DNA of 64,000 nucleotides from Dethiosulfatarculus sandiegensis. Lineage in GTDB: Bacteria > Desulfobacterota > Desulfarculia > Desulfarculales > Desulfarculaceae. The stretch is taken from contig NZ_AZAC01000005.1 of assembly GCF_000931935.2 (NCBI RefSeq), positions 1 to 64,000 of the forward strand. Direction: 5' to 3'. The first letter of the stretch is position 1, and each line of letters starts with the position of its first letter. The notes under the pieces were generated by a model that made no database searches, had not been told where the DNA came from, and worked only from the letters and a program-made list of their open reading frames with translations. This document shows positions 17,563-26,174 of this stretch, in pieces. The translations under genes and the position numbers were made by a program.

Positions 17563-18000
17563 ATGACTCGCCGTGCTCTACTCGCAAAAGTTCATATCGG
17601 CAAGAAATCGCTCTGCTGGAGCGATGATGAATACCGTGACATCCTGCGCGCAAGGTATGGGCGTGACAGTGCTTCAAAATTAAGCAACGCCCAGTTGTTC
17701 GATTTATGCGCCCATTTTGCGCGCCACGGCGTTGATTACAAGGGCAAAAAGAAAAGCAAAAAAGGCGCGTATTACAACATTCCTGAAACCACCCCTTATT
17801 ATCATCAAAAATTATACATCTTGGCCCTTTGGAACAAACTTGGCTGGAAGATAAGCGGTATTGACCTGCGCTGCAAAAAGCAGTTTGGGGTTGATAAATT
17901 GACCTGGCTTAACGATCAGTACTCGCTGCAAACCCTGGCCAAGGACCTTTATAGCCGCTGCCAAAAACGCGGCCTGGACCCAACCCCTCATGGTAACTGA
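17563..18000 (+). CDS. gemA: GemA-like regulatory protein (Mu gp16, DUF1018)
   Basis: 145 residues with the DUF1018 pattern: LLAKVHIGKKSLCWSDDEYRDILRARYG near the start and LYILALWNKLGWKISGIDLR...WLNDQYSLQTLAKDL in the middle. Mu GemA modulates host gene expression and supports late-stage phage development. A small GC-rich hairpin (CCGCCC/GGGCGG) lies in the 85-base gap before it. The stop overlaps the next gene. Confidence 0.88.
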   Translation: MTRRALLAKVHIGKKSLCWSDDEYRDILRARYGRDSASKLSNAQLFDLCAHFARHGVDYKGKKKSKKGAYYNIPETTPYYHQKLYILALWNKLGWKISGIDLRCKKQFGVDKLTWLNDQYSLQTLAKDLYSRCQKRGLDPTPHGN

Positions 18001-18343
18001 GATCGAAAAAGTCGCAGCGGCTGTGCGGGAACAATATCCCAGCATACACGCCTTTTGCAGGGCCAGCGGCTTGAGCAGGACTGTGGTTTATCAGGTATTG
18101 GGTGGCCGGTATCAAGGCAATATCGGCCGCCAGCTCACCCGGATAAACCAGGCCCTTGCCTCCCAAAAACAGGAGGCAACAAAGTTGCCTTCCGTGGCCG
18201 AGCTTGAAGAAATCATCCGCCTGGCCGCCTGCAAGCGCTGCCCGGTCGCGGGCCAGGCGGAGATCTGCAAGAAATGCGCGCCCACCCACCTGCTGCAGGC
18301 GCAGGCGGTTCACGACTTTTTACAAGGTAAATTAGGAAGATAA
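17990..18343 (+). CDS. Helix-turn-helix phage protein with C-terminal cysteine cluster
   Basis: 117 residues. The N-terminal half (HAFCRASGLSRTVVYQVLGGRYQGNIGRQLTRINQAL) is a helix-turn-helix. The C-terminal half has CKRCPVAGQAEICKKCAPTH, four or more cysteines able to bind zinc. It starts within the end of gemA and stops directly before the Mor start, so it is translated together with two regulators. A role in the middle-to-late switch is likely from position only. Confidence 0.65.
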   Translation: MVTEIEKVAAAVREQYPSIHAFCRASGLSRTVVYQVLGGRYQGNIGRQLTRINQALASQKQEATKLPSVAELEEIIRLAACKRCPVAGQAEICKKCAPTHLLQAQAVHDFLQGKLGR

Positions 18344-18706
18344 ATGGCCGGAAGCCTCCTGATGGAACTGATTGCATTGCTTGGGCGGGACAACGCCCTA
18401 TTGCTGTGCGAACAGATCGGAGGCGCAAGCTATTACATCCCTGCAAAACCCCGGCATTCCCACCCCTTTATCCCCTATATCGGCATGGACGGCATGGAGG
18501 AGATAAGCAAGCGCTGGGGCGGGATTGAGATCTCCCTGCCCAAAGCCGAGGCCATGCGCAAAAGAAACGCCGTATCCGCCCTGAACAGCCGGGGGCTCAG
18601 CTCCAAGGAGATCGCGCTCCGGGCAGGCTGCACAGAGAGGTTTGTGCGTAAGGTGCGCGCTGATCTGCGTAGGCGAGAACATAAAAAGTTACCCTTGTTC
18701 GGATAA
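18344..18706 (+). CDS. Mor/C family middle-operon transcription activator
   Basis: 120 residues. The dimerisation part holds ISLPKAEAMRKRN and is followed by a helix-turn-helix with NSRGLSSKEIALRAGCTERFVRKV, as in Mu Mor and C. Mor activates the middle promoter so that late genes can be expressed. ATG 18344 follows the upstream TAA with no gap. It is the last gene of the early operon; no terminator is evident after it. Confidence 0.88.
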   Translation: MAGSLLMELIALLGRDNALLLCEQIGGASYYIPAKPRHSHPFIPYIGMDGMEEISKRWGGIEISLPKAEAMRKRNAVSALNSRGLSSKEIALRAGCTERFVRKVRADLRRREHKKLPLFG

Positions 18707-18751
18707 AGGTTTTCCCCACCCATACCCATTGCCCCTGCCAAGCGAATCGTC

Positions 18752-18816
18752 TTGACTGTCTGTTGATCATAGACCTATAAAATATAGTTCAGGCGTCCGA
18801 GAATTTTCAGAGGAGG
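18752..18816 (+). promoter_or_regulatory. Sigma-70-type promoter and ribosome site of the kinase gene
   Basis: TTGACT at 18752-18757 and TATAAA at 18776-18781 with an 18-base spacer, then AGGAGG at 18811-18816 before ATG 18823. A consensus promoter here would let the cargo genes be read in the lysogen, independent of Mor. Confidence 0.7.
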
Positions 18817-18822
18817 CAAGCA

Positions 18823-19860
18823 ATGGGAAAGGGCTTTGAAGACCCTAAGTGGAAGTTGGGTAACAGGCTCGGAGAAGGTGGGCAGTCCCACGTATATCTT
18901 GCCACTGAAAAGGGCAAAGAAAATTCAGGCAGTTATGCATTAAAGAAGCTTAAAAATACGGCCTCAGACCAAGCATATGCAAGATTTTACAATGAGATAG
19001 ATGCAGTCAAGCAGCTTGACGACCCAAATATTATCAAAATAGTAGATTACTCTGAACCAGACTCAGCGGAACATTATTATGTGATGGAATATATAGAAGG
19101 TGCGCAGAGTTTGGATAAAGTGATTTTCTCAGATCAGAATCCATATTATAAAAACGCTCTTAAGGCTTTGGATCTTTTTGAGCAGATATGCCTGGCGCTT
19201 GAAGCTTGTGCGCATGCTGGGACACCTGTTGTACATAGAGATATTTGCCCTCAAAATATACTTTTTCTGAAAGATGAAAAAATAAAGCTCATTGATTTTG
19301 GCTTATGCCAAATGGAAAATAACAATCTAATAACTTTGGTTGATGAAGGTGTGGGGACCGCCAACTACATGGCCCCGGAATGTGAATCCGGCTCAGTCGG
19401 GTATATTACGGCAAGAGCCGACTTATATTCCGCAGCAAAAGTTATGTGGTCGGCAATAACCGGTGAAAGGGCTTTTGCCCGCGAGAGCCCGGTATTTAGA
19501 CACAATTCTATGAATCTTAAGTGCAATGATGAGCCTGCCACCTGGCATTTATGCCATTTATTTGAGAAAACCATTAGAAATGACCCTAACAACAGGTGGG
19601 GGTCAGCCCAGGAAGCCCTTTCCGCCATAAAAAAAGTGAGAAGAATTGTGCGTAATGGTTATCTGCCCCTTGAAGAACAATCCTTTACATGCCCGAGTTG
19701 TGGTTTTGGTGACTTGGAGCCATTTCCAGGTGGACCCCTTCTTTCCGGAATAAAGCCACCAAACATTCAAGCCAAGCGATGCCCTTACTGCGGTATCTGC
19801 CTGGTCTTTGATTCTGAAATAATAAGCAAAAATCTAGAATCAAAAAGGAACCTTGACTAA
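18823..19860 (+). CDS. Ser/Thr protein kinase with C-terminal zinc ribbon, prophage cargo
   Basis: 345 residues. Hanks-type kinase domain, residues about 10-275: glycine loop LGEGGQSHVY (16-25), ATP-binding K41 (YALKKL), helix-C E58, catalytic HRD 138-140 with N145, DFG 158-160 and APE 184-186. All needed residues are present. The catalytic loop reads HRDICPQN; the usual lysine two after the aspartate is a cysteine (serine in many bacterial relatives). The tail has CPSCG and CPYCGIC, a zinc ribbon. No membrane segment, so cytosolic. It lies between Mor and the packaging genes where Mu keeps lysis genes, has its own promoter and is more AT-rich than neighbours. Phage kinases such as Stk2 act in anti-phage defence; that role is a guess here. 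Confidence 0.9.
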   Translation: MGKGFEDPKWKLGNRLGEGGQSHVYLATEKGKENSGSYALKKLKNTASDQAYARFYNEIDAVKQLDDPNIIKIVDYSEPDSAEHYYVMEYIEGAQSLDKVIFSDQNPYYKNALKALDLFEQICLALEACAHAGTPVVHRDICPQNILFLKDEKIKLIDFGLCQMENNNLITLVDEGVGTANYMAPECESGSVGYITARADLYSAAKVMWSAITGERAFARESPVFRHNSMNLKCNDEPATWHLCHLFEKTIRNDPNNRWGSAQEALSAIKKVRRIVRNGYLPLEEQSFTCPSCGFGDLEPFPGGPLLSGIKPPNIQAKRCPYCGICLVFDSEIISKNLESKRNLD

Positions 19861-19934
19861 ATACAAGGCTTAGGCAACAACGGATTTGCCGGTTAAATTC
19901 AAAACAGATTCATTTCTTTTACTGGGGGGTAAAA

Positions 19935-20504
19935 ATGGCCAAATTTGGAAGCATTCTTAAACTTGCTGGGCTCTTCCTGATTGTACTTTTTGTTGGTTAC
20001 CTTATTTTCTCGCCAAGCACTGAAGAACTCTTGGCATCGGCAAGGGATTCATCTGAAGTCACCAAGGAATACGCTCCGCAAATAAAACACTATTGCCGCT
20101 GGGTGGATAAAATCAATTCCCGAGCTGTGAGCAGTTGGGAAGCCATGGTAAGCGGCCTACGGAACTTTGAAGGCGGGGCCATAAGTATTGATCAACTTCA
20201 GGGTATGGTTTCAAAGGCCAGGTATGAATCCGGGCGGGCAAAGGACAGGTTTTTGAAGCTTGACAGCCAACTTCCGGATGGGCTTTCCAGCGAATTGAAG
20301 GCCCTTTGCCGCCAGATCAATGAATTTTACTTTGGGGCTTACCGTTGCCGGGAAAATGCAGCGGAGAGCCTGTCGGACTTTTTAGAAGCCCGCGACCCGG
20401 ACGATCGCAAGGAATTTAAGGCAATGATAGGAGACGCTGTCTTTTTTGCGCGTAAGGCCCAAGCAGATCTTTTGGCAGCCAGGGAAAAAGTCGGTATTAA
20501 TTGA
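19935..20504 (+). CDS. Membrane-anchored helical protein next to the kinase
   Basis: 189 residues with one N-terminal membrane helix (about 7-26, LAGLFLIVLFVGYLIFS) and an all-helical, charged remainder. ATG 19935 follows GGGGGG. It lies 74 bases after the kinase in the same direction and could be its membrane partner, substrate or effector, or a superinfection-exclusion protein. I do not recognise the family. Confidence 0.65.
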   Translation: MAKFGSILKLAGLFLIVLFVGYLIFSPSTEELLASARDSSEVTKEYAPQIKHYCRWVDKINSRAVSSWEAMVSGLRNFEGGAISIDQLQGMVSKARYESGRAKDRFLKLDSQLPDGLSSELKALCRQINEFYFGAYRCRENAAESLSDFLEARDPDDRKEFKAMIGDAVFFARKAQADLLAAREKVGIN

Positions 20505-20588
20505 CTTTGAGGCCTAAAAATCGTATCTTATAAGTGGAAATAGCGCGCACCCGACCCCGGTGGGGGGGCTCAGTAGGAGGCGTGCTTG

Positions 20589-20620
20589 AACCCCGGGAGC
20601 CCACACCCTCCTGGGGTTTT
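20589..20620. terminator. Bidirectional terminator between cargo pair and inverted packaging module
   Basis: AACCCCGGGAG and CTCCTGGGGTT pair (one mismatch) with T residues on the rightward side. It lies between the ends of two converging transcripts. Confidence 0.65.
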
Positions 20621-20625
20621 CCATT

Positions 20626-21915
20626 TCAAGGCTCTCTATAAAGCAAGCCTCCAATTCTCAATTTATCCAATTCAGCAATGTAATTTTTGTCAGGCTGGTA
20701 AACCGTGGCCCCGGTCCAATTATTTCCGATCAGATTAAATACCGCGAATCCCCCGGTATCAGCGCCCTGGCCTGAAAAAAGCCTGATCAAACGAATAGTA
20801 TCATACCGCCTGCCGGACACGATCGTAGGCACCCACCAAACTTCGTAAGGGCTTTTGATTGTGCGGGCCAAAAGCTTCATATAAGGCCCTCTACCACGCT
20901 TTGTGGCCTTCAGCGTCAAGCCGTTCCGCTTCTTCCTCATCAACAATAAGTTACTGATAACTACCGGAATAGGCTCATCAAAATCAGTAGGAATATTGTG
21001 GACAACAGATTCATTAAAGCCTATTCCGAATTCTTTTAAAAATGCCTCGGCATAATCCCGATCAGTCAAGTTAGCCGGTAGGATGTAACCTTTAGACACA
21101 GGCAGGATATGCCGTTTTTCCAGGATAGCCAAATCCGGCTTACAATACGGACCTTCGGCCACAGCAAAAGACCGGCTCCCCTGCCTACAGATTGCCTTGG
21201 TGGCCAAGTCCACCAACTTAACACCATCGTCCAACTCTCGTGGAGCCAGGCCGCTTAGCCAGTCGCGCCCAACATTCCCGGCCCAGCCCGGATCTGGGGC
21301 CAGAGGCCGGGCAGGCAGGCGGTTGCCGGAGACCGGGTCTATGGGTTCGACCAGGCGGGGCACCCGTGACTCAACTTGGATGTCTTTAGCCTCAACTTGG
21401 CGCTTGGACAGGGTTTGCACGGTGCAGCGGCATTGGAAGCCATTGGGCGGATACCATGTGTCCCAAAATCCATGGTCGTGGGGAAAGACCTTGCCGTTTA
21501 GCGCGCTGTGGGTGGGACGTGTGCGGCTGTCTTTGACCGCTACATAGCGCCAATAAGGCCGCCGTTTAGCCGTGGCCTTCATTTGGGCAAAGCGCCCGGC
21601 CTGGTAGGCGCTCTGCATGTTGGTGCGGTAGATATTCTCAATCCGCCAGGCCTTCTTACCGGTCCAGCCTTTCCGCTCCATCAGTGGCCGCAAACGCTTC
21701 TTGAATTGGGCAAGAGTCTCGCCTTTTTCAAGCGCCTGGTGTAGCGCGGTGTGGATAGTTTCAACCTGGCTGCGCCTGGCCAGGCCGGAGACGGCAAATG
21801 CCCGTGCACGGGCTGCATCGCTCAAGGCCTCAAATTCAGCCTTACTTACCGGGGCCTTGCCTTTCCAGAATTCAAGCGCCGCCTTAGGGCTTTTGGTTGC
21901 GGCCTCAATCTGCAT
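20626..21915 (-). CDS. Head morphogenesis protein (Mu gp30/F, SPP1 gp7 type) with C-terminal PBECR2-like nuclease domain
   Basis: 429 residues. The N-terminal half (YRTNMQSAYQAGRFAQM, DSRTRPTHSALNGKVFPHDH, PPNGFQCRCTVQTLS) is the minor head protein family that helps build the capsid and delivers with the DNA. The last 150 residues (VTKRGRGPYMKLLARTIKSP-type pattern; EVWWVPT, RLIRLFS, GGFAVFNLIGNNWTGATVYQPD, LLYREP) match the BECR-fold nuclease domain known to be fused to Mu F proteins (PBECR2). That domain is thought to act as an RNase toxin, possibly injected with the DNA. The gene overlaps the portal gene by 11 bases. It is transcribed leftward, opposite to Mu. Confidence 0.85.
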   Translation of the reverse strand: MQIEAATKSPKAALEFWKGKAPVSKAEFEALSDAARARAFAVSGLARRSQVETIHTALHQALEKGETLAQFKKRLRPLMERKGWTGKKAWRIENIYRTNMQSAYQAGRFAQMKATAKRRPYWRYVAVKDSRTRPTHSALNGKVFPHDHGFWDTWYPPNGFQCRCTVQTLSKRQVEAKDIQVESRVPRLVEPIDPVSGNRLPARPLAPDPGWAGNVGRDWLSGLAPRELDDGVKLVDLATKAICRQGSRSFAVAEGPYCKPDLAILEKRHILPVSKGYILPANLTDRDYAEAFLKEFGIGFNESVVHNIPTDFDEPIPVVISNLLLMRKKRNGLTLKATKRGRGPYMKLLARTIKSPYEVWWVPTIVSGRRYDTIRLIRLFSGQGADTGGFAVFNLIGNNWTGATVYQPDKNYIAELDKLRIGGLLYREP

Positions 21916-23413
21916 CAGATTCTGCCCTCACCGCTGTCCGGCCCATGAGATCGGCTGCGGTCATCAAATCGGCCAAAAGTTCTTCCTGTTCCTCCATGGC
22001 TAGGTCTTGGCCTAAATGTTCGGCAAGCAAGAGCTGGATGTCTTCCCAGGTTTCAGCCTTATCTAAAAGCGGGAAAAGATCGTTTAGGAATTTCTCATTT
22101 TGCTTGGCAGCTTTGGGGAGGATTGATTTGACCAGGTCGTCAAGCAGATCCTGGTGATCAGTTGCGGTTTCAGGTTCGGCAAACCCGGCCTGCTTATCGT
22201 CTTTTCCGTCGGCATCTATGCCAACTACTACAAATTCGTCGGGCTGTAGGCCGTATCTACGCTCGAAATGAGCCGCCGTGAAGCGGACGCCGCAAGAGTA
22301 AAGTTTGTTATCAAGCTTGGCTTGGGCCTCATGGTCTTCCGGCTCGCTGTAGCCAAACACCGGGGCCTCAATGGCCGATGAATTGATATCGCGATAGACC
22401 CTTGCGATTGCGTTCAGGGCGGCGGTGATAAGGCCCTGATCAGAATCGGCAATATCGTCGGCTACTTTGTAATGGGTCTCAGAAGCGGCCCGGCTGCCCT
22501 GGCCGTCCATTTCCGAGGTAAGCGTCTGGCCCATGATGACTTTTGATATGGCCTTGTCCCAACGGCTGAGAAAAGTATCAAACTGATCACCACTGTTGCC
22601 TTTAGCCTCCACCAACTCAACCTGGGCATCAGAAGGGATTACAGCCACGGCATCGCGCACCATGGCGGCCAAATCCGCTGCCATTTGTTGCTTGTCTGTT
22701 TTGTTCGCCCCCTTGGGGGCCTTGCCCAGCACCCAGGGCTGCCCATACCTATCTAAAAACCGGGTGTAAAACTGGATGCCGCCACGCTTGAAGGCAACAG
22801 GCCATAGGCACCGGGACAGCAGGCGGAGGCCATAGGGGTTTTTATAGGAAGGGAAATGCCTGGCCAGGACAGCCTTGCCCCAAGGCAAGGGGGTTGCCTC
22901 GCCGCCTCCCGAGGGCTTCAGGCACGGGACTCGGGCTTCATTAAAACAAAACCACGACCTAGGCTTGGCGATGATATTTTTGAGGCGGTACTTTCCACCT
23001 TCAATTCTCCAGATAAGTTCCAGCCAGGTCGTTCCAAAAAGCGGTGCGTCCAGGATCTCGGAAAAGACATCCCGCAGGGCGATGCCCTCCAAGTCCTTAG
23101 TCAGATCTTCGCATAGTGATTTTGCCTGGCTTGTCGCTGCCTTTCCCGGCAGCAATCCCGGCTTGAAGTCATAATCATTATTGTTAAGGACACGTAATTT
23201 ACGATTTTGTATAACAGCGCAAACCTGATCATCAGCGCTTAAATCCTCCAAAACCTTGGGGTCGTCGCCCCTTTTCAGCAAAATTGGATCTGGATCTGGA
23301 AGGAGTAGCGCCTGGTCTGTACCGCCAACCAGATCAGGGGATGCCAGCTCAACCAGGAGGTCTTTGTGATCTGAAAATTCAATGGGCGAACCGTCCGGGC
23401 CGTAGAGGTGCAT
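21905..23413 (-). CDS. Portal protein (Mu gp29, DUF935)
   Basis: 502 residues, length typical for Mu gp29. Recognisable stretches are VCAVIQNRKLRVLNNNDYDF, ISKVIMGQTLTSEMDGQGSRAASETHYKVADDI and the ARFLDRYGQPWVLGK region. The portal forms the ring at one capsid vertex through which DNA is packaged and ejected. ATG 23413 overlaps the stop of the terminase gene (ATGA type), and the C-terminal acidic helix carries many glutamates. Leftward, in the same unit as gp25-gp30. Confidence 0.9.
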   Translation of the reverse strand: MHLYGPDGSPIEFSDHKDLLVELASPDLVGGTDQALLLPDPDPILLKRGDDPKVLEDLSADDQVCAVIQNRKLRVLNNNDYDFKPGLLPGKAATSQAKSLCEDLTKDLEGIALRDVFSEILDAPLFGTTWLELIWRIEGGKYRLKNIIAKPRSWFCFNEARVPCLKPSGGGEATPLPWGKAVLARHFPSYKNPYGLRLLSRCLWPVAFKRGGIQFYTRFLDRYGQPWVLGKAPKGANKTDKQQMAADLAAMVRDAVAVIPSDAQVELVEAKGNSGDQFDTFLSRWDKAISKVIMGQTLTSEMDGQGSRAASETHYKVADDIADSDQGLITAALNAIARVYRDINSSAIEAPVFGYSEPEDHEAQAKLDNKLYSCGVRFTAAHFERRYGLQPDEFVVVGIDADGKDDKQAGFAEPETATDHQDLLDDLVKSILPKAAKQNEKFLNDLFPLLDKAETWEDIQLLLAEHLGQDLAMEEQEELLADLMTAADLMGRTAVRAESDAD

Positions 23414-24894
23414 CAGTATCCTCGCATAAGTGATTTGACCTCATTTCGAGGTATTGAGGTTGTCTCCCAAGGCTCTGGTGCCGGGGTTACGGCACGGGCA
23501 TACTCTGCCAGGGCCAAGGCGACGGCACTGTCGCAATGCCTTTGTCCATCAACGCTTTTACTATGGTTTTCAGGGGGCTTTGCCACGCCGTTTATGATTT
23601 TAATGCCGCGTAAGTCATCTAAAATCGCGTCATTTTTGGGCAATGATGTTTCCCGGTCTTCAAGGGCCGCCTTGACCCTGGGCATATGTTCCCGGTACCA
23701 GGCTGCGCTGAGCATGACTTCGGATATAAGGTCCGGGCCGTACATTTGCCGGGCAAACTCAGCCAAGGCCTGACCATTTCCCCTTGCGTCCAGCGCACCG
23801 CCACTGAAGCGCGGCAGCCGGTCAACGATGTAATAAAGGATTTGCTCTTGAGTGCGGAACGGCGCTTTGCGCTCCTCAAGCACAAAAGGTGTGGCCCTGG
23901 CCAGGGATTCCTGCTGAGCCAAGGGCCAGACCACAGACAAGTCGCCGGTGCGGCCAAAATCTTCCCCAAAATAGTGGCGAAGATTTACGTGCAACTTAGT
24001 CAAAAGGGGATCTAGCTTTGCCTGGCACCAATCCCTGGTATCCCTGTACGCGGTGTCCAGCGGCCAATCCACAAAGTCATTTGCAGGCGGCTCCCACCTG
24101 ATAACCGGTATCCCCGCATCCATGCAGGATTCAATCAAGTTCCTGGACAACCAGGCTCCCTTGGATTGGGACGGGATGCAGTCCAACTCTTCGGCTGCGT
24201 CATCACCGTAAAACGCCCTGATTTCCGCTTCCCATTTTGCCTCGGCCTCAGGGCTCCATTTCTGCTTTGTGCGGCGGCAAATGCGCTGATAGAGGCCACA
24301 CTCCAGGGCCTGTTTAAAAGTTGTCTGGTGTAGGCTATAAGGTTTCTTACCCGCCAAGACATCCTGGATTAATTCATTGAAGGGATTATCTGCACCGAAG
24401 TGGGTTGAAAGAACCGCCACCTGCCCGCCCCACATGAGAAAAGCCATGGCGGCCTTGAGCAGGCCCGGCAGGTCGTTGTGGAAGGCGGCTTCGTCAATAG
24501 TGACCTTGCCCTGCCGCCCACGGAGGTTGGTGGGGCGGCTACTCAAGGCAACTATTTTATGGCCGGAAGAAAAGGTGATTTTGAAGGTCAAAATGTCGCG
24601 TTCATTATCACCTATTACTTCAGTGATGGTCTCCTCGAAAATTTCCAAGACCACGCCGTGCATTGTTTTTGCCCAGTTGGCAGCGTCCCGGATATACTCT
24701 TCGGCCATATCTTTGTTGTAACCGATGTAAAAACAATCCATTCCGCCTTCAGACCGTTTGAGCGCAGCTTTCAAAACACTATCCAAGGCGTCTGTCCAAC
24801 TTGCGCCAATGCGCCTGCTTTTTTCCCACACCCGCACGGCGGCCAGGTCGTTAATCCAATCCTGCTGGTTTGAGAGTAAAACCGCTTCTGACAT
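23413..24894 (-). CDS. Terminase large subunit (Mu gp28 type)
   Basis: 493 residues. A deviant Walker A (WEKSRRIGASW) near residue 25 is followed by Walker B VTIDEAAF near residue 135 and a C-terminal nuclease region (FGRTGDLSVVWPL, GGALDARGNGQALAEF). It pumps DNA into the prohead and makes the headful cuts that give Mu-like phages their host-flank ends. The stop overlaps the portal start; the start overlaps the stop of the small subunit gene. Confidence 0.92.
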   Translation of the reverse strand: MSEAVLLSNQQDWINDLAAVRVWEKSRRIGASWTDALDSVLKAALKRSEGGMDCFYIGYNKDMAEEYIRDAANWAKTMHGVVLEIFEETITEVIGDNERDILTFKITFSSGHKIVALSSRPTNLRGRQGKVTIDEAAFHNDLPGLLKAAMAFLMWGGQVAVLSTHFGADNPFNELIQDVLAGKKPYSLHQTTFKQALECGLYQRICRRTKQKWSPEAEAKWEAEIRAFYGDDAAEELDCIPSQSKGAWLSRNLIESCMDAGIPVIRWEPPANDFVDWPLDTAYRDTRDWCQAKLDPLLTKLHVNLRHYFGEDFGRTGDLSVVWPLAQQESLARATPFVLEERKAPFRTQEQILYYIVDRLPRFSGGALDARGNGQALAEFARQMYGPDLISEVMLSAAWYREHMPRVKAALEDRETSLPKNDAILDDLRGIKIINGVAKPPENHSKSVDGQRHCDSAVALALAEYARAVTPAPEPWETTSIPRNEVKSLMRGY

Positions 24895-25496
24895 CAGCCG
24901 TCGCCCAAAATGCGGTTGCGGATAGTTTCGACCTGGTCGGCGGTAAGACCTTTGTTGGTGGCGTTGTTGTTTTCTTTAGGTTGCATCTCGGCCACCAGAG
25001 AGAGAGCATCTTTGATACCTTTCACCGTTTTTAAATCGACCTCAGCAGGATCTGCCAACATTCGGCCAAGCTTAATCTCAACTGCTTCTTGCAGGGCTTG
25101 CGCAGCGTCTGCCTGGCTCGTTATCTGACGGGGTTTGGGTGTAGACTTGGCCGCCTGGATCTGGCCATCCCGCTCGGCCTGGGCATGCTTAAGCGCCATG
25201 TCCTCAAGTTTTGCCACGGCAAACCCGATCATGGGGTCGCGGGAATCAAGCAACTCTTTGATCATGCCTGCCCGTGCAAGCACAATGTCTGCCTTCATTT
25301 CCGATTCAGCTCGGGCCAGTGATTCCCGCTTTTCACGCCAGCCGTATTGCTTGCCCCACCTTTTTAACGTTGAGGCTGCTATGCCCATTTCCCTTTCGAC
25401 TTGGGCATAAGTAAGGCGGGCCACGCAATAAAGCTCCTGCGCCTGCCAGACGGCTTCAGGCGGGTATTCCCGACCGTTCAAAGGGATTACACTCAC
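24894..25496 (-). CDS. Terminase small subunit-like protein (Mu gp27 position)
   Basis: 200 residues. The N-terminal helix-turn-helix (ARLTYAQVEREMGIAASTLKRWGKQYGWREKRE) is typical of small terminases; a coiled middle and a short C-terminal DQVETIRNRILGDG motif follow, which resembles the end of gp27-like proteins. The start is GTG at 25496, overlapping the upstream gene. It should recognise the packaging site and load the large subunit. Confidence 0.8.
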   Translation of the reverse strand: MSVIPLNGREYPPEAVWQAQELYCVARLTYAQVEREMGIAASTLKRWGKQYGWREKRESLARAESEMKADIVLARAGMIKELLDSRDPMIGFAVAKLEDMALKHAQAERDGQIQAAKSTPKPRQITSQADAAQALQEAVEIKLGRMLADPAEVDLKTVKGIKDALSLVAEMQPKENNNATNKGLTADQVETIRNRILGDG

Positions 25497-25795
25497 TGCC
25501 GTTCCCCCGGCCTGGGGCGGCGGACACCGGGAGCAGTCGCCCGGCCCTTGGCCACGTCAGCGCCCCGGTCTGTGAGTGTGGCCACCCTGCAGGTGTCAAC
25601 ACCGCCCAGGGTGATCAAACCCTGTTCAGCCAGCCATGATAACTCAATCCGCAAATTGTCCCGGCTGGGAGCAAAACCGAAAGTTGGAACCATGTCCAGG
25701 AGCAAGGATTCATTGAGTGCGTAATCGCCTTCTTCCTCTAAAAGCCGCAATATGGTAATTCGCAAATGCTCACTAATGGTTTGCCGATAATCCAT
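25493..25795 (-). CDS. Winged-helix protein at Mu gp26 position
   Basis: 100 residues: RITILRLLEEEGDYALNESLLLDMV...RDNLRIELSWLAEQGLITL...VATLTDRGADVAKGR is an ArsR/MarR-like winged helix found in Mu-like packaging operons. The end is basic (GVRRPRPGERQ). It overlaps the terminase small-subunit gene and the upstream membrane gene. Probably helps packaging or regulates the unit; not characterised to my knowledge. Confidence 0.75.
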   Translation of the reverse strand: MDYRQTISEHLRITILRLLEEEGDYALNESLLLDMVPTFGFAPSRDNLRIELSWLAEQGLITLGGVDTCRVATLTDRGADVAKGRATAPGVRRPRPGERQ

Positions 25796-26118
25796 TACTT
25801 ATCCCCATTATTTAAGAGATGATCCTCTTGCCTTTCCACCACTCTTTCCAAGCGTTCCATGATGCGATTAGCCGCTTCCAGGCGTCCCGAAAGTTCTGCA
25901 ATCGCCAGGTCGATTTTATGTAAATCTTTTGCCATTTTTTGGGTGGTGGGAAGATCGCAAATTTGCATTTCGAGTGCATCGAGGCGCTTTTGGTGTTTAC
26001 CGATTTTGCGGTTTAGATATATCCCCCCTGGGATAGCTACAGCGCCAAAAAACCTTAAAATCCAATCTAATAGCCACATCGCCACCTTTAAAACCTCTTG
26101 GTTGCTGGCTGGTTCCAT
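25795..26118 (-). CDS. Membrane-anchored coiled-coil protein (Mu gp25-like, DUF2730)
   Basis: 107 residues with one N-terminal membrane helix (VAMWLLDWILRFFGAVAIPGGIYL) and a coiled coil (IDLAIAELSGRLEAANRIMERLERVVERQE). This is the DUF2730 layout. ATG 26118 is preceded by GGAGG; the upstream GTG at 26145 has none. It is the first gene of the leftward packaging unit. Its role, possibly a lysis helper, is not known. Confidence 0.75.
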   Translation of the reverse strand: MEPASNQEVLKVAMWLLDWILRFFGAVAIPGGIYLNRKIGKHQKRLDALEMQICDLPTTQKMAKDLHKIDLAIAELSGRLEAANRIMERLERVVERQEDHLLNNGDK

Positions 26119-26144
26119 CGAGCCTCCTTTTTGCGCAGTGTTCA

Positions 26145-26168
26145 CTGCCGCAGGCTAGCCTGCGGCAG
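26145..26168. promoter_or_regulatory. Perfect 24-base palindrome between divergent late units
   Basis: CTGCCGCAGGCT followed directly by AGCCTGCGGCAG. It sits 27 bases upstream of the packaging unit's first start codon. It may be a regulator-binding site or a hairpin in the leader of the leftward mRNA. Confidence 0.55.
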
Positions 26169-26174
26169 GCAAGA

